Below, piece by piece: positions 20,501 through 32,642 of a stretch of 56,882 nt of DNA. How positions within the stretch are numbered: position 1 is the first letter of the stretch; each line of letters starts with the position of its first letter. The DNA lies in NCBI GenBank assembly GCA_003427395.1, contig BFEA01000724.1, forward strand, positions 35,585 to 92,466. Direction: 5' to 3'. Position numbers and translations under genes: made by a program. The notes below the pieces were generated by a model. That model was not told where the DNA came from. It saw only the letters and a program-made list of their open reading frames with translations, and searched no databases. This DNA is from Chara braunii (taxonomy: Eukaryota > Streptophyta > Charophyceae > Charales > Characeae).

Positions 20501-20597
<97 letters not shown>

Positions 20598-22534
20598 GGA
20601 AGTAACTGCCACATCAACAACAATTAGTGGTGAGGCAAGAAGGATCAATAAGAGGTAAGTGGTGAGAGGAAACGAGGCCTTCGAAGGAGCGAAGAGAAAG
20701 AGGGATAGAGAGTGCACAGAGCTACGAGGGAGCAAGGTCTACTACGACAACAGAAGCATATCCAAAGGAGACGAAATGGGTTGCAACGTTAAAAGTGTAG
20801 ACTGTGGTGGCTGGAAGAGGGCAGGGCGGAGACGGGCACGGGGAGAGATGGGTGAATCTACACAAAAAAAAGGAAGGACCATAGTCGTTCATAACCGGCG
20901 ACCTCACATATGTGGATAGATGCTTAGATCCAAGGCGTCCAAGGGAAGAGGACGGTGGAGGAGACAGGTGTGAGGGGATCAGCCCACATGAAAGGACGGA
21001 CAGTTTTAAGTGGGATTGGACGGAAGCTCGAGGCGGTGGCTGCAAAAGGGCTGGACAGCGAGTCAGAATGGGGAAGGGTTTAAGAACGGATTGAGGAAAA
21101 GGTGTTTAACAAGGGAAAAGGGACAGGAAAGATGGGACGTCGCGATTGTAAGGCGCTTCCGGATGACTCGGTGTGGATCCATCATGTGGGTTGCTGCTAA
21201 AGGAGGACGTGCCGAAAGGGATTCATGGGATATAAGGGCGGAGAAAGATGATATACGAAAGGGGGTCGGATGAGGCTGGTCGTATACAAGAGGAAGAAGG
21301 AATATCGAAGGAGCAGCAAACAGAAACTGGTCGTACATAAGAGGAAGGAGAAGCATTGAAGGAAAAACGAGCAAGGCCTTATTGTACAGTAAGGGGAGTG
21401 TCTTTCGCGACACAAAAAGGGTAATTGCTCTCTCCTTCCCGCATTTGTCTCCTCCCTGTTGCATGGGCTATCTTCCCTGCACTTCTTGTCGCCCAGCCAG
21501 TCCAATTACAACCTAAATACAATTGTATACATTAAAGGGAATTTAAGGGAGTAAAATAAACGATATCACGACTCAAATTTAAAAAAACAAAACAAGAAAC
21601 AACAACAAATGCCTCTCTTGAGGAAATAAACAAGTGTCTGCAATCTATTTGTCAGATATCATGTGGAAACAAGGGAGGAGTGGGATTTAAAAAAAAAAAA
21701 AAAAAAAAAAAACGGCACCTACGGGGTCTGGAATTAATTGCTTAAATTCTTTAGGATGGTGGACTAAGGGGGATCAATCCGGATCGCTACCCTTTTCCCC
21801 CCTCCCCTGTCGGAGTTAAAAAAAAAAAAGGGTCCGCGTTGTAGAAACACGCAGATACAGATAGGTACGATCATTACGGTGAAACTGACACAAACGGGGT
21901 GGCGGACCGATGGGGGGGGTAAGGATGGCACTGAAACGGGCGACAGGGATGACGCTGTCTTTTTTACCAGGGAGCGATGCGTCACAACCCGTATGAATGG
22001 ATTGGGGGGAAGAATGGGGAGGTGGGGCAAAGCTCTGCTGGGAGTACCTCCCTACGAATGGACGAAGGTCAGGAAAGTCAGTGGAGGTTGATGGGTTGGG
22101 ATGAAAGGAAGGGGGAAGGTCAGGAAACAAAAAGGAACGACACTGAGATGCAAGAAGCGAGATAAGGAGGGGAGGTGTTGACCAAGGAAGAACCGAGAGG
22201 GATTGAAACCACCTCGCGGTCGGAAGTGACAGCAGGCAGGGAGCCAGGGGAGCAAGGGGAGGGACATGTTGGAAATCATCCCGGCCCAGGAAAAAACAGT
22301 GAAGGGCGACAAGGAAAGGACCCCCGCCCATCATGGGCCAGCACAATGCGAGGCCCGCGCGTATTTTCTCTCCTTGTTCTTACTATCATTAGGTAAAATG
22401 ATGGTTAAGCCACCAGTACTTCCTAGAGTCGTGCCCATTAACGCGCCACGATTTTAGGAAATGTACGGACTGTTACAGGAGCGTCCAAATTCATCCGACT
22501 AGAAATATTTCTACTCTATTTTTTTCCGCAGCCG
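20285..22534. other. Unassigned sequence between LINE A and LINE B
   Basis: No gene recognised. It contains a 91-bp TC microsatellite, an A run of 24 nt at 21689-21712 and another of 12 at about 21819-21830. Either A run might mark an old retroelement tail, but no stem-loop or coding relic lies upstream of them. Opposing frames such as 21816-22346 minus are low-complexity artefacts. Confidence 0.5.
20503..20593. repeat. (TC)n microsatellite, 91 bp
   Basis: Uninterrupted TC dinucleotides from 20503 to 20593. The minus-strand Arg-Glu frame over it is a repeat artefact. Confidence 0.97.
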
Positions 22535-24860
22535 ATAGTTGGGCCAAGTACTAGTGGTTTAAAACCTACCGAGCTGATAAGTTGGCTCATAGGGAGAGCA
22601 TATACATCAAACATGGAAGCAATTGGGTATTCCATGACGATGTTGCTTGCAAATTCACTAACGATAAGGTAAAGTGGATCTGTAAGCAGGTGGAGGGGAT
22701 GAAAGGTATTTCAGAGGTGGTCCAATATTTTTTTTTATCCAGTCGGTCTCCTCAACAATTTTTACGATCCTGAGTATGTTTGAGCAAGATAAGCAACGTA
22801 TGGATAGCTGGAAAAGGCTCAGGTGTGATAGATCGGAAGTTTGCATTTACTCGTGGCTCCCCAAGAAACTTGAACCTGATGAGAAGAGGGAGCTGATGAT
22901 GAGGGATTTTTTTTGGGTAGAGTTGAGGCACATACCAGTGGAAATACAAACTACATTTATACATGACTTTGGCCAGCGATACAACATAGTTGATTTCATT
23001 CATTGATCCCCTACCGGCCTATGTAGCCAAGAGGGACGACTAAGTTATGCTGGCCTTGGACTTACCCCAAGATCAGCCATTTTCCCTTGATGACATCATC
23101 CCTTTTCGAGTGGGGGGGAAGGTGTGTCAAGTGCACACGGCCCATAATCTAAGACCATGGTGCTTTAAGTGTCGAGCGTACGACCATCTGCGCACCGACA
23201 CGGTGTGTCCACACCACCCTTTGAGGCAAAACAGGACCACCAGTCAACTCCAACGTGACCCCTTCTCAAAATTTAAACGGCAAACAGTCGATGCAGGCTA
23301 TGAGGGTTGGGTTTACTCGGAAGAGAGGGATGGGGAGAACAGAGTGAGGGGATGGTTCTGGTAAGGGCAGGGATAACCAAATTGGGAAACACGCCCCCCG
23401 AACAGTTGGACCCCCTCACAAACACCAGGGCCGAAACTGACTCTCCCACTGGCGGCCTCTCCGGGATGGCAACCAGGGGAGAATCCCCCCCCCGCCCCCC
23501 CTCCCCCACGGCCGCGCAAGTAGAAAACGCATGTCAAGCAGACTGTTGGTTCCCTTCTTGATAAGACATCAACAAGGGCAGGGGAGTGGTGCCCGGGGGA
23601 CCATGGCACGTAGCAGTGGTATGAGGAGCAAGAAAATGCAGGCTCAAATACACCTCAACACCCTAGTGAGAAGGAAATGGAGGCGAAAGGTGGAACTGAG
23701 GGCAGTGATCGGGGAAAGGAACAACCCAGAGAAAAGGAAATGGAGGTGGAAGGAGGAACCGAAAACAGTGACCTGGGAAAGGAGGGAGTCCCCCCGCAGT
23801 TTGGGGGGGAACAAGCAGATATTTTTGAGGTGTTTTTTGGGCCAGCTCCGATGGAGGTGGAAGAAGGTTCTTCCCCCCCCGATATTGAGATGAGGGAAGC
23901 AGAAGCAGAAAACGAAAAGGGGGCAGACACGCAGATCCTGGTGGAGAACAGACTGATAAAGGTAGCTAATTGGCTCTACCAAAATTTGCAGGCCAGGCAC
24001 CCGGGACATGGCGACGATTTCTGAGATTGCACATACCGAGAGTTGGTTCCCCTGTTCGAAAACAGTACCACGGTACTACCACCCTCAAATTGGCCCTGGA
24101 GCACGGCCTGCCAGAAAATGCCAGTTGGGCCAGCATTTGTCAACGCCTACTGATAATAATTATGGCCCGCTTCCGCCCTCAGACACCAGGGCAATCTAAA
24201 CTGGAGCAAAAGGAAGTCGACGACCTGGTCCCCATGAAAAAATAGCAACTAAGGGAATCACAAACAGTGAGTACAGGGGGGGGGGCAGGGGAGCCAGGGG
24301 AGCCAGGGGGGCCAAGGTTTTGAACTGACCAAATCAGAAGATGGGGCAGAAGGGTTAGGCGTGAACGAAGAGGAGAAACAACAAGGGGTTTCTGCGCTGG
24401 AATCTCCCCCAGACCCCCCGGTACCACCGGGAGGAGAGCTAGTTAGCAAGAGGCAAAAAATGTGCTATTTATTATAAAACGGTTCTCTCCCAGTAACCCT
24501 TCCTTGCGGCAAGATCCTAATAGTGCCCATCCAGGAAAAGGAAGGAAAATGGGAGGTGGGCCTAACCAAACCCCCCATGCCAGACACGGGGGAATCACCT
24601 TGCAGGGATGGTCCTCGGTACTCCCCCTCAGGTCCCCAACAGGAGAAGGTTTGTTCAAATCTGACCTTAGATTCTATGTACAAAAAAAACTCCAAGCGGG
24701 TGTTGTTGCCATGAGAGTGGCAACATTTGGACAACAAAACATTGTTGAAAGGACTGTGTGTGTCCTCTGTGACCCTAACAAGGAGGTGGGCCTCAAATGG
24801 GTAACAAGGATCTCACTGCTTGATCTGCAGCTTCTCAAAATCCGACCAAGCGAAACCTGA
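22535..24860 (+). pseudogene. LINE B ORF1 (Gag-like RNA-binding protein), broken
   Basis: Pieces at 22582-22773, 22776-23006, 23047-23364, 23677-24024 and 24462-24860 correspond in order to LINE E ORF1. The first two form the N-terminal module (SNWVFHDD, LRCDRSEV, FFWVELRHIPVEIQTTF). The third has the knuckle CFKCRAYDHLRTDTVC, C-x2-C-x4-H-x6-C, with two more residues in the last gap than the usual four. An acidic linker follows, then a C-terminal module (EKEGKWEVGL, GITLQGW). ORF1 proteins bind element RNA to form the retrotransposition particle. Frame changes occur between all pieces. Confidence 0.82.
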
Positions 24861-25054
24861 TGAGAAGAGGAAGTGCGGGACATTTTCATCAAGCTCCTCA
24901 AAGAGGAACCTCTTTCGGGGTCAGAGGACTGGAATGTCATGGACTGGACACGTCTCTAAGAACTATATGGAAATATACGGCAAACGAGGATGAACAATGG
25001 ATTACATACGAGCCCTGTATAACAAAGATAAAAATTGGGCAAAGGGGAAGAGAC

Positions 25055-25830
25055 TAGCCGATCTAGATTTACGGTCCTTGAATGTAAATGGTATCGCCTC
25101 AGCCCCTCCATCTAAAAAACAAGCCATCTGGGATCAGATCAGGGGTGCGGAAGGGAGGGATTGACCAGATGCAATCTGCGTCCAAGAGACTCACCTGATG
25201 GACTCATCAACGCATCTCCGAGCTCACAAAGAAATCTGGCACTACCAGGGCTTCCGAGCCCACGCGCCACGACCAGGGAGTATCGGGGTGGCCATTTGGC
25301 TACCCGCGGACTCGCGCATAGACTCACTTAATTGGGCGGTGGACCAGGAGGAAGGAAGGTGGGTGTATGTTTTGGCAATGTTGGAGTTGGAGGTGGTGGC
25401 TATCTTCTGTATCTATACCCCAAATGAGGCCGGAACCAGGGTAATATTTTTCGAGTCCATTAAGGAGCGTGTCCCGCAGGGCATACCGATCATACTAGTA
25501 GGAGACTTTAATGCAGCCCCGAATCGGTGGCTTGATAAATAAAAAATCAAGTCTCCATGCCTAGCATATATCGAAATGGATAAACACACCATAACAAACC
25601 TCTGGACGTTTTTAGGGGTGTATGACACTTACCGAAGATCTCACCCAACAAAACACACTTTCTCCTGCTTCAGGAAACTTGGACCACAAAGGATTTTCAA
25701 ATCGCGTATAGATCTGATCCTCGCCACAGAAGATTTAGAAGGGGTCTTGCAAGTTGCTGAGATTTTTCCGCAGAGCCCGTACCCTGGGCTAGACGATGTG
25801 ATGTGTGTCACAATTTTCTCATTTTGAAAA
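25055..25830 (+). pseudogene. LINE B ORF2 endonuclease (APE-like), broken
   Basis: DLRSLNVNGIAS (metal-binding Asn), CVQETHL (Glu), IILVGDFNAAPN (Asp and Asn) and SRIDLIL are the APE-type endonuclease motifs that nick target DNA. The final catalytic His motif, LDH in LINE E, reads LDD here (SPYPGLDDVMC). TGA at about 25162 replaces a Trp seen in LINE E (RRWLDVIC), a TGG-to-TGA change, and a stop follows NRWLDK at 25540. The copy cannot make active endonuclease. Confidence 0.87.
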
Positions 25831-26439
25831 CGACCGGATCAGAGGTCTGACTACTATAAACTGAACACATCATTATTGTCACTCCCAAATTTTCAAGAAC
25901 ATATTAAAGAATTCTGGGCACACTAGCAAACTCGTAGGCAAACCCTCTGCAATGACGTTGTATGGTGTAACAATGGACTGTTTTTTTTTGCCAGAAAATG
26001 TGGTGAATTTTCAAAAGCTATAGCGACCAAACGACATTTTGATGAAATGACACTCCGATATCAGTTAAACCAATTGAAACTGCAGGAGGAAAATGCGAAT
26101 CAAGAATCAACGGAGCTTTCCGTTGTGATTCAGTTAGTAGAAAACCCATTAGTATCCTGTATGGAACACCGGCGGCAAGGCGTTCGCATCAGGGGGAAAA
26201 TGTGAAAACATAGACCAAAAGGATTGATGGACTCCTGTTTCTTTGCCATGGTCAGGGCAAGAACGGGGAGAACCATTATTGAGGTCTTGGAGGACCCAAC
26301 TCAGAAACGGACCCTGCTGGCCACCGACACCCCACAGTGTGTTTACATCGTCTGAGGTTTCTTTCAAGAGCTCTTCAAATCATAATGCAAGAGTCAACCA
26401 GAAGATGATTTCCTCACCCCCTTACAAAACAACCTTTCG

Positions 26440-27850
26440 GAGGAGCAAAAGGAAATGCTAGAGAAACCCCTCGAGAGGTCTGAGATGTGGACAACCCTCA
26501 TGCAAATGGAGGAGGAAAAGACCCCGGGCATTGATGGGCTACCGAAGGAATTCTGGGAATCTATGTGGAACCCTCTGTCACAGGACCTGATGACTTACTA
26601 CCGTGCCGTTTGGGAGTCAAGGCAAATAGGGGAGGTGGACTGTTCAAGAAAGGTGATAAAACGAATATTTGAAACTATCGGCATATTACCCTACTGACAG
26701 TGGTATACAAAATGACGGCGAAAGTTTAGGCAAACCGCATGATCCCAATAATGGAAAATATCATTCACCCAACACAAACCGGTTCTTATCAAACACAGAA
26801 AAATACAAGATAATATCCTTCTAATAAATTAGGTAATAAAACTGTTGTGCCAGTCTAAGCACAACTTGGCAATAATTTTCATTGACTTTGAAAAAGTCTA
26901 TGACCACGTAGACTCGTTTTTTCTTGACAAATATTTAGGGAAACTAAACTTTGGTCCTTGTTTCAGGAGGTGGGTGGAGATTCTGCATCATAGTGCCACA
27001 ACGAGGGTGCAGGTAAATGGGAGGCTGGCCTTCCCCATTTGTTTAGAACGCTCGGTACGCCAAGGAGACTCGATTGCCCCTTTTCTGTTTGTTATAATCA
27101 TGCGGGCAGCAAACCTGAGAGCACATAAAAAAATTCAAAGAATACGGGTAACCTCTATCCCGGAAGAGGCAGTCCCAATTTACTTTTTGTTTGCAGATAA
27201 CCTCACCATTATGATCGACGCATCACCTGAAAATATGAGAGAAATCAAAGTGTTGATGGATCGTTTTTGCACCCTGTCAGATATGAGAGTGAATTGGGGA
27301 AGCAAGACTGAGGGGTGGTGGATCCATTACCAGGGGTGTAGACCACCTGAGTCTCCGCGGGTAAGATGGGCACCAACCAACTCACCCATCAGAATCTTGG
27401 GGATAAAGTGTCTGTCGAGGGATGTCCACCAACCAATGATGAATGGTTAACACAACCAGTCTTGGAAAATTTGACACAATGGAAGAATCAACGCACATTA
27501 TTAATGAGAAGGGCTCTTGTCATCAACAATGTGGTGCTGACATTTGTGGTATAAGACAACTATTTGGTCACTTAATAGGACAACATTGCGCCCCTTCCAA
27601 AGACAGGTAGCTGCCTTCCTCTGGAGAGAAAACCACGAGTGTAAAAATGTGATTAGTAGAGTCGCTTGGCGTGCAATCATCCAGCCAAAATCCAATGGAG
27701 GTTTGGGGATCTTAGGCCCCGCCACGCAGGTTATGGCCCTGACCCTAAAACGGGTTAAAAGCCTCCTTTTCAATACAAACATCCCCTGGCGACAATTAGC
27801 CCTACAACAGATCAAAAGGCTACCCCACCCCCCACCCCTGAGAGCATAGA
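26440..27850 (+). pseudogene. LINE B ORF2 reverse transcriptase, active-site Asp mutated
   Basis: KTPGIDGLPKEFWESMW, IIFIDFEKVYDHVD (motif A, Asp kept), RSVRQGDSIAPFLFVIIM (motif B) and FADN at 27190-27201 (motif C, normally FADD) are clear. The second catalytic Asp has become Asn by a G-to-A change. The RT frame is also broken near 26697 and 27450. After the palm, LVINNVVLT, FLWRENHE and WRAIIQPKSNGGLGI follow as in LINEs C and E. Non-functional. Confidence 0.9.
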
Positions 27851-28099
27851 CGCAATCGGATGGCTACAAGACAAATATTAAACTATACCAACAAAAGCAC
27901 GAGAACCAATGAGGAACAAGAATCTGATACACGAGCGGTAAGGACAGACATAAAAAATGACATTTTTGGACCACACTTCTCAGCACGTGGTGCAAGCTAC
28001 CGCTCCCGGACAAGGTAGCCTTGCGACAATGGGAATAGGTGTATAGGCAGCCGCTATTTGGGAACCGGTGGGTTACCGATTCCTAAGGCGCAGTCTTTC

Positions 28100-29500
28100 T
28101 CTGCACCGAAAGTCCCTGGAAGGGGTGGGTAAGTAGGGGCGTTCTTAGAGTGGGGGATATTTGGGATGAGGACACCAGACACTAGATCACTGAAGCCCAG
28201 TTGAGGGAGCGGCTGCGATATTGTCACAATATTGGAGAAGCTCTTGAAAAAATTATCTTCTTATTACCTCAGATTGGGTAGGGATCAAGGGGTGCGTGGA
28301 TCGGGTTGGAATTTGGAAATGTGATGGTGTCCGACCGCCCGGATGGAGGGGTGTTGGTGAATCCCTTTCAGATCAAGAGCAAAAACAGACTAGTTGAGAT
28401 ACATTCGGAAGAAACAAGGTGGCTTAAAGAATAGGAAATCTTTCGAATTAGGGTGCTAAAGGAAGGAGAACAGTGGTCGGCATACAGACCTGATACCTCA
28501 ATTGCACACTTGGCATTTGATCCGGCCTCTTCGGTCTGGACAACCCAGCTGGGCAGAGGTAAGACAAGAAAACAACAGATTCACTCAATGACAGTTAAGG
28601 GAGTCTACCGTCTACTGCGTCCAATGGTGAATCTCACAGATGTAGTAACAAAGCGTTGGATGAGACACCTGAATTTTAAAAGGAATACTCTGCGTCCCAT
28701 CAAGTGGTTTAGGCTTAGTAAGTTATTACCAACCAAGATTGCGTCCTTGCAATGGCAAGTGGAACACCGTTGTTTGCCCACAAATGATTGGTTGATTGAC
28801 CGTACTTCTTTAGAATAGAAGGTTTTTGCTCTCCCCTCGTGCAAACTATGTCCGACATCAAACCCTGCCAGACGGAGACTAGAAACAATTGAACATATCG
28901 TTTTACAATGCCCAGGGTCAGTCTGGTTATGGAGATGGTGGGATCGAATATGGCGCCTGTTAGGCACTACAATCCCTTGGTTCTGGAACCAAAAACCTAT
29001 CCTATGTGAAACTTGGCAGCCCGAGCAAACGAGCAATTTTGAGAGAAACATGTTTGCAATGGGACACAGAGCAATATTTTGGGCAATCTGGTGGAAAAGG
29101 TGCATTAGGGAGATGAAAGGAGTCCGCCTTGAAGGACCGGCTGTCATAGAGACGATCAAACACTAAATCCAGATAGACCTTATGTTTCAATGGGGAAAAA
29201 CAAAGGGAAAAATAGCCTTCATACGCTCAAAAGCAGAAATCCAAATGCAAATTCAATCTTTTTGTATGGACAAGCCGGGAGGGAAACAAGGAGGTTGCAT
29301 AGCGAATGTGCAATCGAAAAGTGGGAGGGAGCGGAAGGAAGGATTGGGGAAAAGTTGGAAAGGGACTACCACCTCTTCTTTCATGATTGGACTAGAGTTT
29401 ACCCCTACATCCCATTGCGGCCTCTTTCAGACTTTCCTGATTTCTTCCCACCGGCTGCGAACTCGATCGTCGAGACTCAATGGTATGCGGGTGCCTAAAA
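28100..29500 (+). pseudogene. LINE B ORF2 C-terminal region with zf-RVT domain
   Basis: The open piece 28453-28818 encodes SMTVKGVYRLLRP, PTKIASLQWQVEHRCLPTND and ends at a TAG. The zinc motif continues in the same region as CKLCPTS...IEHIVLQC, then ILCETWQPEQ and later FHDWTRVYPYIPLRPLSDFP close to 29450, the conserved end of ORF2. At least three frames are needed, so it is a relic. Confidence 0.83.
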
Positions 29501-29747
29501 AAGTTCATCTATGGATGTAGGATGAGATCATTTCTTCAAATTGTCTGTTTCTTCTGCTCATTTTTCACTAGTAGGGGGAGGGAGGAGCTAGTGTGTAGCA
29601 ACATGGATCTGGCGTCGGGTTCAGGGCGAAGAGGTTCCCCCTCTCTCCAATAGCCTGCTCAGTTGATCCCCTGGATCCCAGGGTAATTAATGCTGGCAGG
29701 AACCTCACAGAATCTTGTTTTGATACATTTCATTTTGTATATGAGAC

Positions 29748-29839
29748 GCTGGACCCATTTTCCAGCAGGTGCTGCTCCCCACCAATAGATGGAGCCTCTC
29801 CCCAGGTGCTAGTGGTGTCTGCTCTTATCAGCACCACTA
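29748..29839 (+). other. LINE B 3' stem-loops I and II
   Basis: Stem-loop I at 29748-29766 is GCTGGA-CCCATTT-TCCAGC. Stem-loop II at 29810-29839 has arms TAGTGGTG and CACCACTA around a 14-nt loop, 21 nt before the 27-nt A tail. Both arms are perfect. LINE E ends in a different sequence with the same architecture. Confidence 0.88.
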
Positions 29840-29887
29840 ACACTGGTAGGGGCTTTATACAAAAAAAAAAAAAAAAAAAAAAAAAAA

Positions 29888-30258
29888 GACTACCATAGGG
29901 CCCATATCGGGGGGGATAATCCTACGCACGTGCTTGGCGTTAATATGGGGTAGGTACTGCGTACTTGGGGTCCGTGGGAATTCTCACTGGGGGGACTAGT
30001 CGGGACTGTGGATTCTTGGGGAACCTGGGTAGGAAGGCATCATACTTAGGATAGAGGAGGGCGGGATATTGCACCTTAGCGGAAGGGCAGTTCGCTGCCC
30101 ATAGAGTCTGTGGGATGAGGCACGGAAGGGGGATGAAGCTGACTCATTTTTCATACACAACTCACTCGGTTTCTCTGATCTTATTTCTCTCCTCAGGTTT
30201 GTAATAACAGATTTTAGCAGACTCATACTTGGCCAAGTGGTTGACCAAGAGTTCACTT
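29888..30258. other. Pre-insertion sequence between LINE B and LINE C
   Basis: A short unassigned block. Plus-strand translation near 30060-30255 gives protein-like stretches (DEADSFFIHNSLGFSDL, LRFVITDFSRLILG) with one stop, which may be the relic of a gene or element interrupted by LINE C. I cannot name it. Confidence 0.4.
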
Positions 30259-30392
30259 CAGCGACTAGTCTGATTTTTTTTATTTTATTTTTTTTTCATA
30301 AGAGGGCCCAGTGCCCAAGGCTTATATTACTTATGAATATGTTGAGGCCGGGGTCCTCACAGTCTACCGGGGGTGACAAAATCGGAACACTT

Positions 30393-30411
30393 GCTGAGAA
30401 CCGGGCTCAGC
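30393..30411 (-). other. LINE family 3' stem-loop, LINE C copy with double compensatory change
   Basis: Sense strand reads GCTGAG-CCCGGTT-CTCAGC. Both inner stem pairs differ from the GCTGGA/TCCAGC form, yet remain fully paired, and the loop is unchanged. Confidence 0.9.
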
Positions 30412-30771
30412 GTCCCTTATGTGAGAAAAAGATGAACATACTGATGTAGAAGTGTCTGATGGGGTTTTATTTTGAGCCTCTTCACCCCCAGTCGAGCGCC
30501 AAAAATAACTATTACATCTAACCCTGTTCAAACCTCCATATATCCACTACAGACTAGTTATGGAAGATCAGTTTGTAATCTTTACTCTTTTTCTCCCTTT
30601 TCATGTTACCTCAGTTACCATATTGTACTGTTTCACTATTTCTTTGGCCGTTGGCCACATGTCCTGTGGCTTAGATTCACAAATCTACTTCTATCTGCAG
30701 CAACTCCTTAAATCAATCTTCAAAACTCAGCCAGAGAACTTGACTGCTCACTCGGGATGCCAAGCCAGAAC

Positions 30772-31854
30772 TCAATCACAACCATACCAACTTATGGGGA
30801 CCAGAGTTAAAGAGGAGGGGGGGAAGGGGTTTGGGAATTCTGATAAAGGGCGAAGGGATATTGATGGATCAATATTCGTCCAATCATGAAAAACCAGTCT
30901 GTAGTCCTTTTGCAGTTCCATCTTCTGTCCTCCTTTTAACACTTCCTTGATCCCACTTTCTCTAATCCTTCCAATCTTTCCTCCTTGAGGCCCCCCTAGC
31001 CATGCGCCGCTGTAACGTTGGATTTGATGGTGGATTTCTTTTCCATTCATTAGAAACTTGATTTTTTCCTTGACTTTATTCCATTGGACTGTGATAACTG
31101 TTTCGATTTGCAGCTTGATTCCTTCAGTAAGTTCTGGGCCGTCCAGCCTGGCGCCTTCCATTTCGAAAGTACAACGGCGATTCCAGAGGGTCCAAAGGAT
31201 GACTCTTCTGCTGGTCTTAAATAAATTATTGGAAAAGTCATCTTTCTGGGCCTGTGTCGAGGTCTCACATAATAGAGTCTTCCAATCCCATGGCCACTTC
31301 AGGGAGGTTTCTAAGGTACTCCAAATCCTGTCCCACCAGCGCCATAGCCAAAGAGCACCCGGACATTGAAGAAAGATATGTTCTATGGTTTCAGGGATAT
31401 TTCTGGAAGGGAATACAGAGGAGCATAATTTGCACCAAGGAAAAGCAAGTCTTTTTTCTTCTAGCAAAGTTCTATCAACCAGCCAATCATTTGTTGGGAG
31501 GCACCGGTGGTCAATTTGCCATTGCAGTGAGGTGATTTTAGTAGGTCTGGCCTTAATGGTTTTGAACCACTTGATGTGCCTAAGGTTTTCTTTACTCACA
31601 TTCAAATGTTTCATCCATCTGGCTTCTACTCGGTCTCTCAACGCCAATCTAGGCCTCAGCATTCTGTAAGTAGATTTGACCGATAGGGAGTGGATTTTTT
31701 GAGTATAATTTTTTTGGCCTCTGGTAGGGACTGACCATGACCAATAAATTGGATCCAGTGGTAGTTTATTAATCGCACACGATGGTTTGAAAGCAATCCA
31801 ATGGTCTTTATGTTTCAGCACTCTAATCATGAAAACCTGATTCACTTCCATCAA
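30772..31854 (-). CDS. LINE C ORF2 C-terminal region with zf-RVT domain (open, 360 codons)
   Basis: The longest clean frame of the LINE family here. HSLSVKSTYRMLRP, PTKITSLQWQIDHRCLPTND, then the zinc motif CKLCSSVFPSRNIPETIEHI continuing to FLQC (C-x2-C...H-x4-C), WPWDWKTLLCE, and the conserved end FHDWTNIDPSISLRPLSEFP. The region is thought to aid nucleic-acid binding during target-primed reverse transcription. The first Met is only the first after an upstream stop; the natural protein starts in ORF2 far upstream. Its ending agrees with LINE E, so the stop is natural. Confidence 0.88.
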   Translation of the reverse strand: MMEVNQVFMIRVLKHKDHWIAFKPSCAINKLPLDPIYWSWSVPTRGQKNYTQKIHSLSVKSTYRMLRPRLALRDRVEARWMKHLNVSKENLRHIKWFKTIKARPTKITSLQWQIDHRCLPTNDWLVDRTLLEEKRLAFPWCKLCSSVFPSRNIPETIEHIFLQCPGALWLWRWWDRIWSTLETSLKWPWDWKTLLCETSTQAQKDDFSNNLFKTSRRVILWTLWNRRCTFEMEGARLDGPELTEGIKLQIETVITVQWNKVKEKIKFLMNGKEIHHQIQRYSGAWLGGPQGGKIGRIRESGIKEVLKGGQKMELQKDYRLVFHDWTNIDPSISLRPLSEFPNPFPPSSLTLVPISWYGCD

Positions 31855-32124
31855 TATAGTTTCTTTAGTATGGGTTTCTTTTATTTTGTTACCCTAATTA
31901 ATATGAAATAATGTAAGTAGGACTGATCCCCTTCCGTTTGTCATTACAATATTTCCTATTTGTTGTGGGTTCTCTTGGATTCTGACCCAATCACTCTCTT
32001 TTAGTTGGGGACCTTTCCTGAGTATCCTTATCCATTCAATCGGGATGACCTCTATAATATTGTCGAGTGCACCTGCTGTTCCTCTGTAATACTTTAAGGT
32101 AGGTAATAGGTCAGCAAAAGAATG

Positions 32125-32580
32125 TCAGTCCGATGTTTCTGGGTTCCATATGTCTCCAATCCTTAATACCCCATGTTTTACCCATCCCTTCCAAGGGGAC
32201 GCCATGTAGTGGAACATCCTTCCTTGTGGGTCTGTGATCCACCGGTTATTGAAAAGGGGTTGTTGACAGACTTCTTCCCATCTTGTTGCGGGGATTTTGT
32301 CTGGTAGGGGCAATTTATGCCATGTCTTGAGGAGGTCTGTCCAAAAAGGATTGTTTTTTAGGTCTATATGTGTGGCCTGGCGATGGGATTTCACTGGATA
32401 GTCCTCAGGTTGCACTTTGTTTCTGGGAATGGACCAATATCGATTTTCCGGCCATATAAGTGGGTCAGTCCCGCTTGGTACTTCTGGGGCGAGTCTCGAG
32501 ATCTGTTCTTCTGCTAGGGGTGACCATGGAGTCTCCGGGTTGAAGAGCAAACATTCAATCCATTGAATTGATAGTGGCAT
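32125..32580 (-). pseudogene. LINE C ORF2 segment between RT and zf-RVT
   Basis: The frame contains IQWIECLLFNPETPWSPLAEEQISRL, PENRYWSIPR and SPWKGWVKHGVLRIGDIW, which match the post-RT thumb and linker of LINE E (EDRYWRLPR, SPWKGWVKHGIRRVGDLW). A frame break separates it from RT at about 32590-32640 and another from the zf-RVT frame at about 31860-32120. Confidence 0.82.
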
Positions 32581-32642
32581 TGTTTGAGTGGTGGGATCTA
32601 TTATTCCAAGGCCCCTTTTGTTTTGGGTTGAATCACTACCTG

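Larger units (their letters stand above)
22535..29887 (+). mobile_element. LINE B: nearly full-length but decayed non-LTR retrotransposon
   Basis: ORF1, ORF2 endonuclease, RT, zf-RVT and 3' UTR follow in order and align with LINE E over about 7.3 kb. The 3' end shows stem-loop I (29748-29766), CTCCCCACCAATAGATGGAGC, stem-loop II (29810-29839) and 27 A (29861-29887). The N-terminal 100 or so codons of ORF1 present in LINE E are not visible, so the copy is either 5'-truncated at about 22535 or too diverged there. Stops and frameshifts occur in every domain. Confidence 0.9.

Noticed and set aside
20475-20735. Minus-strand Arg-Glu repeat protein
   Set aside because: It is the translation of a (TC)n microsatellite.
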